From positions 558,001 through 622,000 of the forward strand of contig NZ_JAMBOV010000002.1 of assembly GCF_023715745.1 (NCBI RefSeq): a DNA stretch of 64,000 nt. Direction: 5' to 3'. Below are positions 7,686 through 16,261 of this stretch, in pieces. The stretch comes from Microbacterium oleivorans (GTDB lineage Bacteria > Actinomycetota > Actinomycetes > Actinomycetales > Microbacteriaceae). Each line of letters opens with the position of its first letter. Position 1 is the first letter of the stretch. The translations under genes were made by a program, and so were the position numbers. The notes under the pieces were generated by a model that made no database searches, had not been told where the DNA came from, and saw only the letters and a program-made list of their open reading frames with translations.

Positions 7686-10600
7686 ATGCCCGCACCGCCG
7701 TTCGTCCTCGATGCGGCGCAGCAGGCGGTGGTGCAGCTCGATCCGATGACGTCGGGTGTCGTGATCGGTGCGCCGGGGGCAGGCAAGACGGCGACCCTCG
7801 TCGCCCGTGTCGTCGCCCTCATCGACGACGGGATGCGTCCGGACGAGATCATCGTGCTCACGCCGACACGGTCGGCGGCGACCGCGCTGCGCGATCGACT
7901 CGCCGTCGGCGTCGGCGTCGCGACGAGTGGGCCGCTCGCCCGGTCCGTGCCGGCGTTCGCCTACCAGGTGGTGCGGTCGCACGCTGTCCACGCGGGGGAG
8001 GAGCCGCCGCAGCTGCTCACCGGGCCCGATGAGGACCGCATCATCGCGGACCTGCTGATGGGAGACGCGGAGGACGAGGCCACGGGCCCGTCGCGATGGC
8101 CCGATTGGCTTCCGGCAGACATCCGGGGCACGTCCGGGCTGCGTGCCGAGATCCGCGCCTTCCTCGCGGAGATGACGACGCTCGGCATCGAGCCCGACGA
8201 ACTCGCGGCGCGTGCCGCGGCCACGGATCGCCCGGTGTGGGCCTCGCTCGCGTCTTTCGCACGCGAGTACCGCGCCGTCCGCGCGCGGATGCGCGGCGCG
8301 CACCGGGACGCGGCGGGACTCGTTCGTGAGGCGGTCGGACTGCTGCGCGACGCGCCGGTGGGCTCGCCGGCGCTCGGGGCGGTGTCGGGTCTGCGCGTGA
8401 TCCTCGTCGACGACGCGCAGGAGCTGACGCTGGGCGGCGTGGAGGTGCTCGAGGCCTGTCGGGCGCGGGGGGTCGCGGTGCTCGCGTTCGGCGATCCCGA
8501 TGTCGGCTCCGGCTCCTTCCGCGGCGCGCGCCCAGAGAACTTCGCCCGCCTCGCGACGCAGACCCACGTCCTGGACCGCGTCCATCGCGGCACCGCCGCT
8601 CAGCGGGACATCGTCGCTCAGATCACCTCGCGCATCGGCGCTGCGGGCCTCGTGGCCCACCGGCATCCGCCCGCCGGCGTCGACCCGGACGACAGCGTGC
8701 GCGCCTTCTCTCTCCGCTCGGGGGCGGAGGAGTTCGATCTCATCGCCCGCGCGCTCCGCGAGCGGCACGTTCACGACGGTGTGCCCTGGGAGCAGCTGGC
8801 CGTCATCGCCCACGACTCCCGCCAGGTGAACGCACTGGAGGCGGAACTGTCGGCGCGGGACGTGCCGACGGCGGCCGTCGGTCCGGCGCGCGCCCTCGCC
8901 GAGACGCCGATCGTCCGGGACCTCCTTCGGGCCGTCGACCTCGCAGCGGTGACCGAGGAGGTCCGCACCGACGACGACGTCCTCGACGTGCTCGTCGGCG
9001 GCGGTCTCGACCCGGTCGAGCTCCGGCGGCTGCGCGCGGCGCTGCGTCATGCGGAACTCCGCGGCGGCGGCGAGCGGTCCGCGCGCGAGCTCCTCGCCTC
9101 GGGTGTGCGTCACCCCGTGGAGTTCGATGTCATCGACACCCCCGAGGCCCGGCGGGCCGCCCGTCTCGCTCGGACGTTGGCCGACGTGGCCGAGCAGATC
9201 CGGTCCGGTGCGACGGCGCACGAGCTGCTGTGGACGGTGTGGGAGCAGCGCGGGCTCGAGCGCCAGCTGCGCACGCTCGCCGACGGACAGGGGCCCTTGG
9301 CCGATCAGGCGCGCCGCGACCTCGATGCGGTGGTCGCCCTGTTCGAGGCGGCGAAGCGCCACGGCGAGCGGGAGGATGGCACAGCCCCCGTCGACCACCT
9401 GCGGGCGCTCCTGCACTCGGAAGTGGCCGAGGACCGCCTGCGTACGGGTACCGTCGCGACGGGCGTGCAGATCTCCACGCCCGCTGCCGCGCTCGGACTC
9501 GAGTTCGACACCGTCGTCGTCGCCGGGGTGCAGGACGGTGTGTGGCCGAACCTCCGACTGCGGGGCAGCCTGCTCGAGACGGCGCGATTGGCCGAGGAGG
9601 ACACGGAGCTCGACACGGCGGATCGCCGCCGGAGTGTGCTGCACGACGAGCTCCGGCTGTTCGCGCGGGCGGTGTCGCGAGCGCGCTCACGACTCATCGT
9701 CACGGCCGTGGACGACGACGACACCGGACCGAGCGTCCTGTTCGACCTCCTGCCGCCCGCCTCGCCGGCACCGCGATCGGCGGAGCACCCGCTGACCCTC
9801 CGCGGCCTCGTCGCCGCTCACCGGCGACGCCTGACCGACCCACGGTCCTCGGACGCGGATCAGGCGGATGCCGCGGGTCAGCTCGCGCTCCTGGCGGCGG
9901 CCGGTGTGCCCGGAGCAGACCCGGCCCAGTGGTACGGCCTCGCCGATCCCACGAGCACCGCGGCGCTGCGAGACCTCGACGCGGCGCCGTTGCGCGTCTC
10001 GCCGTCCCGTATCCACGCGCTCGAGCAGTGCCAGCTGGATTGGGCCATCGGTGACCTGGGCGGAGACCCCGGGACCGCCGTCGCGGGCCTCGGCACCCTG
10101 CTCCACGGCGCCCTCGAGCACGTCGCCACCGCAGATGAGGATGCGCTCTGGTCGTACGTCGAGGCCGGCTGGGCGCAGCTGGAGTTCGAGGCGCCGTGGA
10201 TCGACGAGGCCGAGCGCCGTCGTGCGCGCGATCTGGTCTCGCGCCTGGCCGCGTATCTGCGCGACACGGAGCGGGCGGGCACGACCCTGGTGGGCGCCGA
10301 GCCGCACTTCGAGGTCGAGCTCCCGGTTCCGGATGCCGCCCACCCGGCGATCCTCTCGGGCTACATCGACCGCGTCGAGCGGACCAGCGACGGTCGCGTC
10401 GTCATCGTCGACCTCAAGACGGGGCGCAGTGAGGCGACCAGCGATCGTGCGGCGACCGACAACCCGCAGCTCGCCGCCTACCAGCTCGCATTCGAGCGCG
10501 GCGCGATCCCCGCGGCGGTGGGTGCAGAAGCCGGCGGTGCGAAGCTGCTGGTGCTCAAAGGGACACGCAACGGACCCTACGCCGAGCCGCGGCAGGAGCC

Positions 10601-10763
10601 GTTCGACGACGAGACGCGTGCCGCGTTCCTCGGCCGGGTCGACGACGCGGTGCGGATCATGCGCGGCACCACCTTCATCGCCCCCTTCGAGGAGCACTGC
10701 CGCGACGACCACACACGCGGGCTGTGCCGCATCCATACGATCGGGCCGGTGAGCTCCGCGTGA
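7686..10763 (+). CDS. adnA: AdnA-type helicase-nuclease subunit with a degenerate motor
   Basis: A 1025-aa subunit of the actinobacterial AdnAB complex, which unwinds and cuts back double-strand break ends. ATG 7686 is chosen because protein homology begins there (FVLDAAQQAVVQLD, then Walker A GAPGAGKTATLVARV). The UvrD-like motor is eroded: motif II is ILVDDAQELTL instead of DEYQD, motif III is FGDPDVGSGSFRGA without the QSIYGWRG core, and the HGSKGLEW motif has become TPAAALGLEFD. The C-terminal RecB-like nuclease looks intact: SRIHALEQCQLDWAI, GYIDRVER, IVDLKTGRS, AAYQLAFE. Cysteines in LEQCQ, EEHCRDD and GLCRIH recall the iron-sulfur Cys set of AddB-type nucleases but look incomplete. Its stop overlaps the adnB start by 4 nt. 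Confidence 0.88.
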   Translation: MPAPPFVLDAAQQAVVQLDPMTSGVVIGAPGAGKTATLVARVVALIDDGMRPDEIIVLTPTRSAATALRDRLAVGVGVATSGPLARSVPAFAYQVVRSHAVHAGEEPPQLLTGPDEDRIIADLLMGDAEDEATGPSRWPDWLPADIRGTSGLRAEIRAFLAEMTTLGIEPDELAARAAATDRPVWASLASFAREYRAVRARMRGAHRDAAGLVREAVGLLRDAPVGSPALGAVSGLRVILVDDAQELTLGGVEVLEACRARGVAVLAFGDPDVGSGSFRGARPENFARLATQTHVLDRVHRGTAAQRDIVAQITSRIGAAGLVAHRHPPAGVDPDDSVRAFSLRSGAEEFDLIARALRERHVHDGVPWEQLAVIAHDSRQVNALEAELSARDVPTAAVGPARALAETPIVRDLLRAVDLAAVTEEVRTDDDVLDVLVGGGLDPVELRRLRAALRHAELRGGGERSARELLASGVRHPVEFDVIDTPEARRAARLARTLADVAEQIRSGATAHELLWTVWEQRGLERQLRTLADGQGPLADQARRDLDAVVALFEAAKRHGEREDGTAPVDHLRALLHSEVAEDRLRTGTVATGVQISTPAAALGLEFDTVVVAGVQDGVWPNLRLRGSLLETARLAEEDTELDTADRRRSVLHDELRLFARAVSRARSRLIVTAVDDDDTGPSVLFDLLPPASPAPRSAEHPLTLRGLVAAHRRRLTDPRSSDADQADAAGQLALLAAAGVPGADPAQWYGLADPTSTAALRDLDAAPLRVSPSRIHALEQCQLDWAIGDLGGDPGTAVAGLGTLLHGALEHVATADEDALWSYVEAGWAQLEFEAPWIDEAERRRARDLVSRLAAYLRDTERAGTTLVGAEPHFEVELPVPDAAHPAILSGYIDRVERTSDGRVVIVDLKTGRSEATSDRAATDNPQLAAYQLAFERGAIPAAVGAEAGGAKLLVLKGTRNGPYAEPRQEPFDDETRAAFLGRVDDAVRIMRGTTFIAPFEEHCRDDHTRGLCRIHTIGPVSSA

Positions 10764-13700
10764 TCCCGGCCCCCCTCAGTCCCGAGGCCGTCGCCGCGGC
10801 CCTCGGGCAGTTCCCTCCCACGGCAGAGCAGTCAGCTGTCATCTCGGCGCCCTTGTCGCCTGCGCTCGTCGTCGCGGGCGCAGGCAGCGGCAAGACCGAG
10901 ACGATGGCCGGCCGCGTCGTGTGGCTCGTTGCGAACCGGCTGGTGCGCCGCGACGAGGTGCTCGGGCTGACCTTCACGCGGAAGGCGGCCGGCGAACTCG
11001 CGGAGCGCATCGGATCACGTCTGCGACGGCTTGCGGAGTTCGAACAGCGCGGCCTGCTGCCGCACCTGGGCCGCCTTCACGCCGAGGGCCGCCTCGACGT
11101 GTTCGGCGAGCTCGAGCGGACAGGCGCGCCTGAGTCCGCACGGCGTGCGGCTCTGGATGCACTCGCCCCGCCCCCGGCGGCACCGGACGGGGCGGACGGC
11201 CTCCTGGAGCGGCCGGCGGTCTCGACCTACAACAGTTTCGCCGACGCCATCGTGCGCGAGAACGCCGTTCGGATCGGTCGCGACGCCGAAGCGGTCGTAC
11301 TGAGTGAATCCGCGGCATGGCTGCTCATGCGGCAGGTCGTCCTGTCCTCCGATGATCCCCGCCTGCCCGATCGCGCGGAACGTCCGTCCACGATCATCGA
11401 CGCCGCGCTGCGCCTCGCCCGCGACAGCGTCGACAACCTCGTCGATCCGACGGACATCGAGGCCTTCGCCGCCGCGTTCCAGGACGTGTTGGAGCGGCCG
11501 AGCCAGCGGGCCGGGACCACCGTCTACACCGACGTCCGCACGGCGGCCGAGAAGGTCTCGGGACTTTCCGTCCTCGTCGAGCTCGCCCGGACCTACGAGG
11601 CGGAGAAGCGTCGTCGGGGGCTCATCGACTTCTCCGACCAGGTCGCCGGCGCCCTGCAGGTCGTGCGGTCGCATCCGGCCGTCGCCGCGGAGCTCCGCGA
11701 ACGCTACCGGGTCGTGCTGCTCGACGAGTACCAGGACACGTCGGTCGTGCAGACCGATCTCCTCGCGACGCTCTTCGGGGGCACCGCCGTCATGGCTGTG
11801 GGCGATCCTCATCAGTCGATCTACGGATGGCGCGGAGCGAGCGCCGGCAACCTCGGCGACTTCGCTCGGACGTTCGACCCGCATGCGGAGGGACGCACCT
11901 ACGCGCTGCTCACCAGCTGGCGCAACGGCGTCGACGTGTTGCGCGCGGCGGGCGCGGTGCTCGCTCCTCTCGACGCCCCTGTCGACGTGGGATCACTCCG
12001 TCCGCGTCCGGGCGCTCCCGACGGCAGGGTCGACATCGTCGTCCGCGACGATGTCGACGCCGAGGCGGATGCGGTCGCCGAGTGGTTCGGGGTGGTGCGG
12101 GAGGAACGTCGCCGCATCGGACGGGCGACGACAGGCGCCGTCCTCCTGCGCAGCAAGAAGCACATGCTGCGTTTCGCGGAAGCCCTCGGACGGCGCGGCA
12201 TCCCGCATCGCATCCTGGGGCTCGGCGGACTGCTGTCGACACCGGAGGTCGTGGATGTCGTCTCGGCGCTCCGGGTCATCAGCGACCCGCGGGCCGGTTC
12301 CGCCCTGATCCGCCTGCTCGGCGGACCCCGCTGGTCGATCGGACTCGCCGACCTGCGAGAGCTCGCGCAGGTGGCGGCACGCCTGGTCCGCCATGACACC
12401 GCCCTGCAGCCTCTTCCGCCGGAACTGGCGGAGATCATCCGCGGATCCGCGGGCGACGAGGGTGGCTCGCTCGTCGCCGCGCTCGACTTCGTCGCCCGCC
12501 AGAAGGCCGATCACGGGTGGCTGAGTGGCTTCACGCCCGCCGCGCGCGAGCGACTGCGTGAGGCCGGTGCCGTCTTCGCCGGGTTGCGGCGGGCGGCCAC
12601 CTTGCCGATCCCGGAGCTCGTCCGGCTCATCGAGAACGAACTCCGGCTCGACATCGAGCTCGCGGCCAACGAGTCCCGCGGTCCCGCGCGCACGGCATCC
12701 GATCAGCTCCGGGCCTTCGTCGACGAGTTGCACGGCTTCCTGCAGACCGACGAGCGGGGATCGCTGCCCAGCCTGCTCGCCTGGCTGGACCGCGCCGAGC
12801 GGATCGACGAGTTCGCCCCCCGCACCGAGCCCCCCGAGGACGATGTCGTCCAGCTCCTCACGATCCACGGATCGAAGGGCCTGGAGTGGGATGCCGTCGC
12901 CGTCGTCCGCGCCGTCGAGGACGAGCTGCCCGCGGCACTCCGGGACGCACAGGGATGGCTCGGCTTCGGTGTGCTGCCGTACTCGTTCCGCGGCGACCGG
13001 GAGTGGCTGCCGGAGTTCCTCTGGCGCGCACACGACGCCCCGACGCAGCAGGACCTGAAAAAGGAGCACGGGGCGTTCAAGGACGGCATCCGCGAGCGGC
13101 ATCTCGCCGAGGAGCGCCGGCTCGCTTACGTCGCGGTGACCCGCGCGAGGGAGCACCTGTTGATCTCTGCGGCGCCGTGGGCGGGGACGAAGAAGCCGCG
13201 AGAGGTCAGCCGTTTCGTGCGTGAGATCGCCGAGGAGCTCGGGACCCCGCTGCCGGAGTCCGACCTGACGGACAATCCCTACGAGGGTGCGCGGGCGACC
13301 TTGGCGTGGCCCATCGACCCGCTCGGCGCGCGGGCGACACGCGTGCGGGATGCCGCGGTGCGAGTGCGAGAGGCGATGTCGCTGCCGCCCGCGACGCCGA
13401 CGCGCGACCTGGAACTCCTGCTCGCCGAACGTGCGGCACGCGCGGCCGGGCGCGCTCAGCCCGCTCCCACGCGCATCCCGGCATCCCGGTTCAAGGACTT
13501 CGTGGCCGACTACGCGGCCGCCGCGACCGCCGCTGCGCGGCCGCTGCCGGAGCGCCCGTACCGCCAGACCCGCCTCGGAACCCTCTTCCATGCGTGGGTC
13601 GAGCAGCGCTCGGGCCTCGTGGGGCGCGGACGTTCGGCGGACGACGTCCTGTGGGATGACGACGATGATGCGGTGTCGTCGACCTCGCCTGCGGATGCGG

Positions 13701-14044
13701 AGGCGCTGAACCGGCTCCGGCAGGCGTTCCTCGCGTCGGAGTGGGGAGACCTGCAGCCGATCGAGGTCGAGACGGAGATCGACTTCGTCGACCCCGACGC
13801 GCTGGGGGACGGTCGCCCCCACGTCGTGATCTGCAAGCTGGACGCCGTCTACCGCCGCGGCGACCGGATCGAGATCGTCGACTGGAAGACCGGGCGCCCG
13901 CCCCGCACCGAGACGGAGCGGACGGAGCGGATGCTGCAGCTCGAGCTCTACCGCCGTGCGTACCACGCGAAGCACGGCGTGCCGATGGAGCAGATCGACG
14001 TCGCGCTCTATTACGTGGCCGACGGCATCATCCTCCGCGGCTGA
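10760..14044 (+). CDS. adnB: AdnB-type helicase-nuclease subunit (lead motor)
   Basis: A 1094-aa protein, partner of AdnA. The start is GTG 10760, coupled to the adnA stop by a GTGA overlap; a longer frame from 10724 is only overlap. All UvrD motifs are canonical: PTAEQSAVISAPL, Walker A VAGAGSGKTETMAGRV, GLTFTRKAAGELAERI, VVLLDEYQDTSVVQ, VGDPHQSIYGWRGA, LTIHGSKGLEWDAVAVV and YVAVTRAREHLLISA. The C-terminal nuclease has ARIPASRFKDF-like entry residues, the ICKLDAVYRRGD aspartate and IVDWKTGRPP, then QLELYRRAY. In mycobacteria AdnB drives translocation, which fits the contrast with the eroded AdnA motor. It ends 11 bp from the convergent phosphotransferase-like gene. Confidence 0.9.
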   Translation: MIPAPLSPEAVAAALGQFPPTAEQSAVISAPLSPALVVAGAGSGKTETMAGRVVWLVANRLVRRDEVLGLTFTRKAAGELAERIGSRLRRLAEFEQRGLLPHLGRLHAEGRLDVFGELERTGAPESARRAALDALAPPPAAPDGADGLLERPAVSTYNSFADAIVRENAVRIGRDAEAVVLSESAAWLLMRQVVLSSDDPRLPDRAERPSTIIDAALRLARDSVDNLVDPTDIEAFAAAFQDVLERPSQRAGTTVYTDVRTAAEKVSGLSVLVELARTYEAEKRRRGLIDFSDQVAGALQVVRSHPAVAAELRERYRVVLLDEYQDTSVVQTDLLATLFGGTAVMAVGDPHQSIYGWRGASAGNLGDFARTFDPHAEGRTYALLTSWRNGVDVLRAAGAVLAPLDAPVDVGSLRPRPGAPDGRVDIVVRDDVDAEADAVAEWFGVVREERRRIGRATTGAVLLRSKKHMLRFAEALGRRGIPHRILGLGGLLSTPEVVDVVSALRVISDPRAGSALIRLLGGPRWSIGLADLRELAQVAARLVRHDTALQPLPPELAEIIRGSAGDEGGSLVAALDFVARQKADHGWLSGFTPAARERLREAGAVFAGLRRAATLPIPELVRLIENELRLDIELAANESRGPARTASDQLRAFVDELHGFLQTDERGSLPSLLAWLDRAERIDEFAPRTEPPEDDVVQLLTIHGSKGLEWDAVAVVRAVEDELPAALRDAQGWLGFGVLPYSFRGDREWLPEFLWRAHDAPTQQDLKKEHGAFKDGIRERHLAEERRLAYVAVTRAREHLLISAAPWAGTKKPREVSRFVREIAEELGTPLPESDLTDNPYEGARATLAWPIDPLGARATRVRDAAVRVREAMSLPPATPTRDLELLLAERAARAAGRAQPAPTRIPASRFKDFVADYAAAATAAARPLPERPYRQTRLGTLFHAWVEQRSGLVGRGRSADDVLWDDDDDAVSSTSPADAEALNRLRQAFLASEWGDLQPIEVETEIDFVDPDALGDGRPHVVICKLDAVYRRGDRIEIVDWKTGRPPRTETERTERMLQLELYRRAYHAKHGVPMEQIDVALYYVADGIILRG

Positions 14045-14055
14045 CGACGAAACCC

Positions 14056-15294
14056 TCAGGCGGTGCCCGTCCACCGGCGCAGCGCGTTCTTCGCGGCGTC
14101 GTCGGGGTCGCGCTCTTCCGCGGCGGGGGCCTCGTCTGCACCAGGCCAGTCGCTGAACTCGATCGGTTCGGTCTCCTGGTCGAGGGTGCCGGCAGCGGCG
14201 GGCTCCGAGGGGGCGTCGTCATCGACGAGGTCGTCGATGAGTCCCGGATCGTACGCATCGGTGTGCATCGACGTGTCGACGGCGTCGGTGGCCCCTGCGG
14301 GCACCCGCCCCAGCGCCGCGATGGCGTCGTCGACGCTGACCGTCCCGCTGCCGATCGGCGGCTCGTCGCGCACACTCTCGTCCAAGGACTCGAGCAGCGT
14401 CACGGCGTCCGCCATGACGGACTCGGAAGCCGAATCGTGGCCGTGCACCAGCCACTTGGCGAACTCGAGCTCAGCGTGCAGGCGGGCCCGTTCGGCGAGC
14501 ATCGGGTCGGGGGAGCGGCCGGCGGCGGAGCTGTACGCGACGATGACGTCGGATGCCGCATCGGGCGCGCTCGCGATCCACCGCAGGTCCTCGGCGGGAT
14601 CGCCGATGCTCACACCGCCCCATGTGAGCAGGCCCGCGACCGTGGGAACCCCGTCGACGTCGGTCACGGTGAATGCGGACGGGTCCACTCCACCGAGGGT
14701 CACCGTGGGTTCGACGTGCCAGAGGGCGTCGAGGGCGACGGCGCGGCTCCACCGACGGAGGAGTCCGAACGGCAGGCGACCGGTCGCCTCGGCGCGATCG
14801 AGGAGTCGCTCCGTGTCCGCGCGGACCTGCGCGGCCGTGCGCACGGGGAGGCCCGCCCCCTGCACGATCGACGCCGGCAGATCGTGGATGCCGGCGATCG
14901 CTGCGGCGATGGCCGTGGCGACACCGCGTCCGGGCGGGATCTGGCTGGCGTCGACGCGGTAGCCGGGCAGGTGGGTCTGCACGCGCGCGGTGCGCGAGCC
15001 CAGACGCGTCTGGCCGATGTGCTCGGGGGCGCGGAACGGGATCATGGCCCGGACACCCGCCGTCAGCGCGGCCAGCGCGGTCGTCTCGCGGACGGCCTCC
15101 GCCTCGGCCTCGTCGCTCTCGGGCACCCGCACCACCAGACGGGTCCCGTCGTCGAGGTGCACCACGGCGCTGTCGAACCGCCCGCCGGCGCCCTCGGTGA
15201 GGGTCGCGGCACCCGTGATGCTCGTGCGCACACCCGTCGCCTGCGAGAGGACCGCCGTGGCAGCCGCGGCTAGAGTGAGAGGAGAGCGTGCCAT
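14056..15294 (-). CDS. Phosphotransferase (APH/Mph-fold) protein lacking catalytic residues
   Basis: A 412-aa protein with the layout of an aminoglycoside/macrolide phosphotransferase: N-lobe with VVHLDDGTRLVVRVPESD, EAVRETTALAALT, then a C-lobe ending in GVSIGDPAEDLRWI. The catalytic motifs are not there. Where kinases have HGD-x4-N this protein reads TLGGVDPSAFTV, and the metal-binding Asp of IDW is Thr in GLLTWGG. It therefore looks like a pseudokinase, though annotation pipelines would probably call it a macrolide phosphotransferase. The acidic, low-complexity tail of about 110 residues (from about residue 300) is unusual. ATG 15294 is preceded by TACCCT at 7 nt. It is divergent from nudC and convergent with adnB. 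Confidence 0.7.
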   Translation of the reverse strand: MARSPLTLAAAATAVLSQATGVRTSITGAATLTEGAGGRFDSAVVHLDDGTRLVVRVPESDEAEAEAVRETTALAALTAGVRAMIPFRAPEHIGQTRLGSRTARVQTHLPGYRVDASQIPPGRGVATAIAAAIAGIHDLPASIVQGAGLPVRTAAQVRADTERLLDRAEATGRLPFGLLRRWSRAVALDALWHVEPTVTLGGVDPSAFTVTDVDGVPTVAGLLTWGGVSIGDPAEDLRWIASAPDAASDVIVAYSSAAGRSPDPMLAERARLHAELEFAKWLVHGHDSASESVMADAVTLLESLDESVRDEPPIGSGTVSVDDAIAALGRVPAGATDAVDTSMHTDAYDPGLIDDLVDDDAPSEPAAAGTLDQETEPIEFSDWPGADEAPAAEERDPDDAAKNALRRWTGTA

Positions 15295-15301
15295 GCCCCC
15301 C

Positions 15302-15307
15302 AGGGTA
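15302..15307 (-). promoter_or_regulatory. -10 box of a probable leaderless promoter for the phosphotransferase-like gene
   Basis: TACCCT on the minus strand with a 7-nt spacer before ATG 15294. Confidence 0.45.
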
Positions 15308-15358
15308 GGCGGGGCGCGCCCCGGCGCACCGGCGCCACGCCCGCAAGAGAGGTCCTCG

Positions 15359-16261
15359 ATGACGACGAAGGACGTCCCGCCGCCACTGGCCCGCGCAGTC
15401 ATCGACCGCGCGGCCGAGGAGCGGCTCGACGAGAATCTGCTCGAGCGCATCCGCGCCGATGCGAACACCCGCGTTCTCCTGCTGCACGGCGACCGTGCCC
15501 CCGTGGCGCCGTCGAACGCCCTGCGGTGGGTGGCACCCGATGTCGTGCCCGAGGGGGCACGGTGGGCGTTCCTCGGTCGTGACGACGCGCATCGTGCCGT
15601 CGCGGTCGCTGCACTCCCGTCATCCGCCGACGAGCCTGCGATCGCGGACGTCGAGTGGGGCGGCCTGCGTGCCCTGGGCGGCGACCTCGATCCTGATGAG
15701 GCCGGCCGCTTCGTGCAGGGTCTGAGCATCGGACGGTGGCTCATCGACGCGCCGTTCTGTCCGGCGTGCGGGGGAGAGACGCGCATCGAGCAGGCCGGGT
15801 GGTCCCGCCGCTGTCTGCAGTGCGGTCGGCAGCACTTCCCGCGGACGGACCCCGCCGTGATCGTCGCCGTCGCCAGTGCCGACGGCGAGCGGCTGCTCCT
15901 CGGCCGGAACGCCGCGTGGGGGGACATCCCCACGTATTCGACCTTCGCCGGATTCGTCGAGGCGGGCGAATCCCTCGAGACGACCGTCGAGAGGGAGGTC
16001 GCGGAGGAGGCGGGGGTCCGGCTCGATCGCGTCGTCTACCGCGGGTCGCAGGCGTGGCCGTACCCGCGATCGCTCATGCTCGGGTTCACGGCCCACGCGG
16101 TCGCCGACGACGAGGCGCGCGCCGACGGCGAGGAGATCCTCGACGTCCGATGGTTCAGCCGCGACGAGATCCGCGACGCCCTCGCCGGTCGAGGGGAGAT
16201 CCGCCTGCCGGGCCGCGCGTCCATCGCGCGGAGCCTCATCCTCCGGTGGGTGGGGGAGTGA
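15359..16261 (+). CDS. nudC: NAD(+) diphosphatase / decapping Nudix hydrolase NudC
   Basis: A 300-aa Nudix enzyme that splits NADH or NAD-capped RNA into NMN and AMP. Family marks are the four-cysteine zinc ribbon (FCPACGG and RRCLQCGRQHFPR, near residues 137-165), the Nudix box GFVEAGESLETTVEREVAEE, and the NudC-specific SQAWPYPRSLMLGF that separates it from other Nudix proteins. ATG 15359 has a GAGAGG ribosome site about 7 nt upstream; a longer frame upstream is antisense to the divergent gene. The stop overlaps the uvrD2 start by 4 nt, so the two are translationally coupled. I recall the same nudC-uvrD2 order in M. tuberculosis. Confidence 0.92.
   Translation: MTTKDVPPPLARAVIDRAAEERLDENLLERIRADANTRVLLLHGDRAPVAPSNALRWVAPDVVPEGARWAFLGRDDAHRAVAVAALPSSADEPAIADVEWGGLRALGGDLDPDEAGRFVQGLSIGRWLIDAPFCPACGGETRIEQAGWSRRCLQCGRQHFPRTDPAVIVAVASADGERLLLGRNAAWGDIPTYSTFAGFVEAGESLETTVEREVAEEAGVRLDRVVYRGSQAWPYPRSLMLGFTAHAVADDEARADGEEILDVRWFSRDEIRDALAGRGEIRLPGRASIARSLILRWVGE

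Noticed and set aside
7521..9644. Extension of DUF3107 to 781 codons
   Set aside because: It would run antisense through the adnA motor; the family is about 70 aa and a good ribosome site marks GTG 7520.
14056..15294. Macrolide-resistance phosphotransferase
   Set aside because: The catalytic Asp and Asn and the metal-binding Asp are missing, so resistance by phosphorylation is unlikely.
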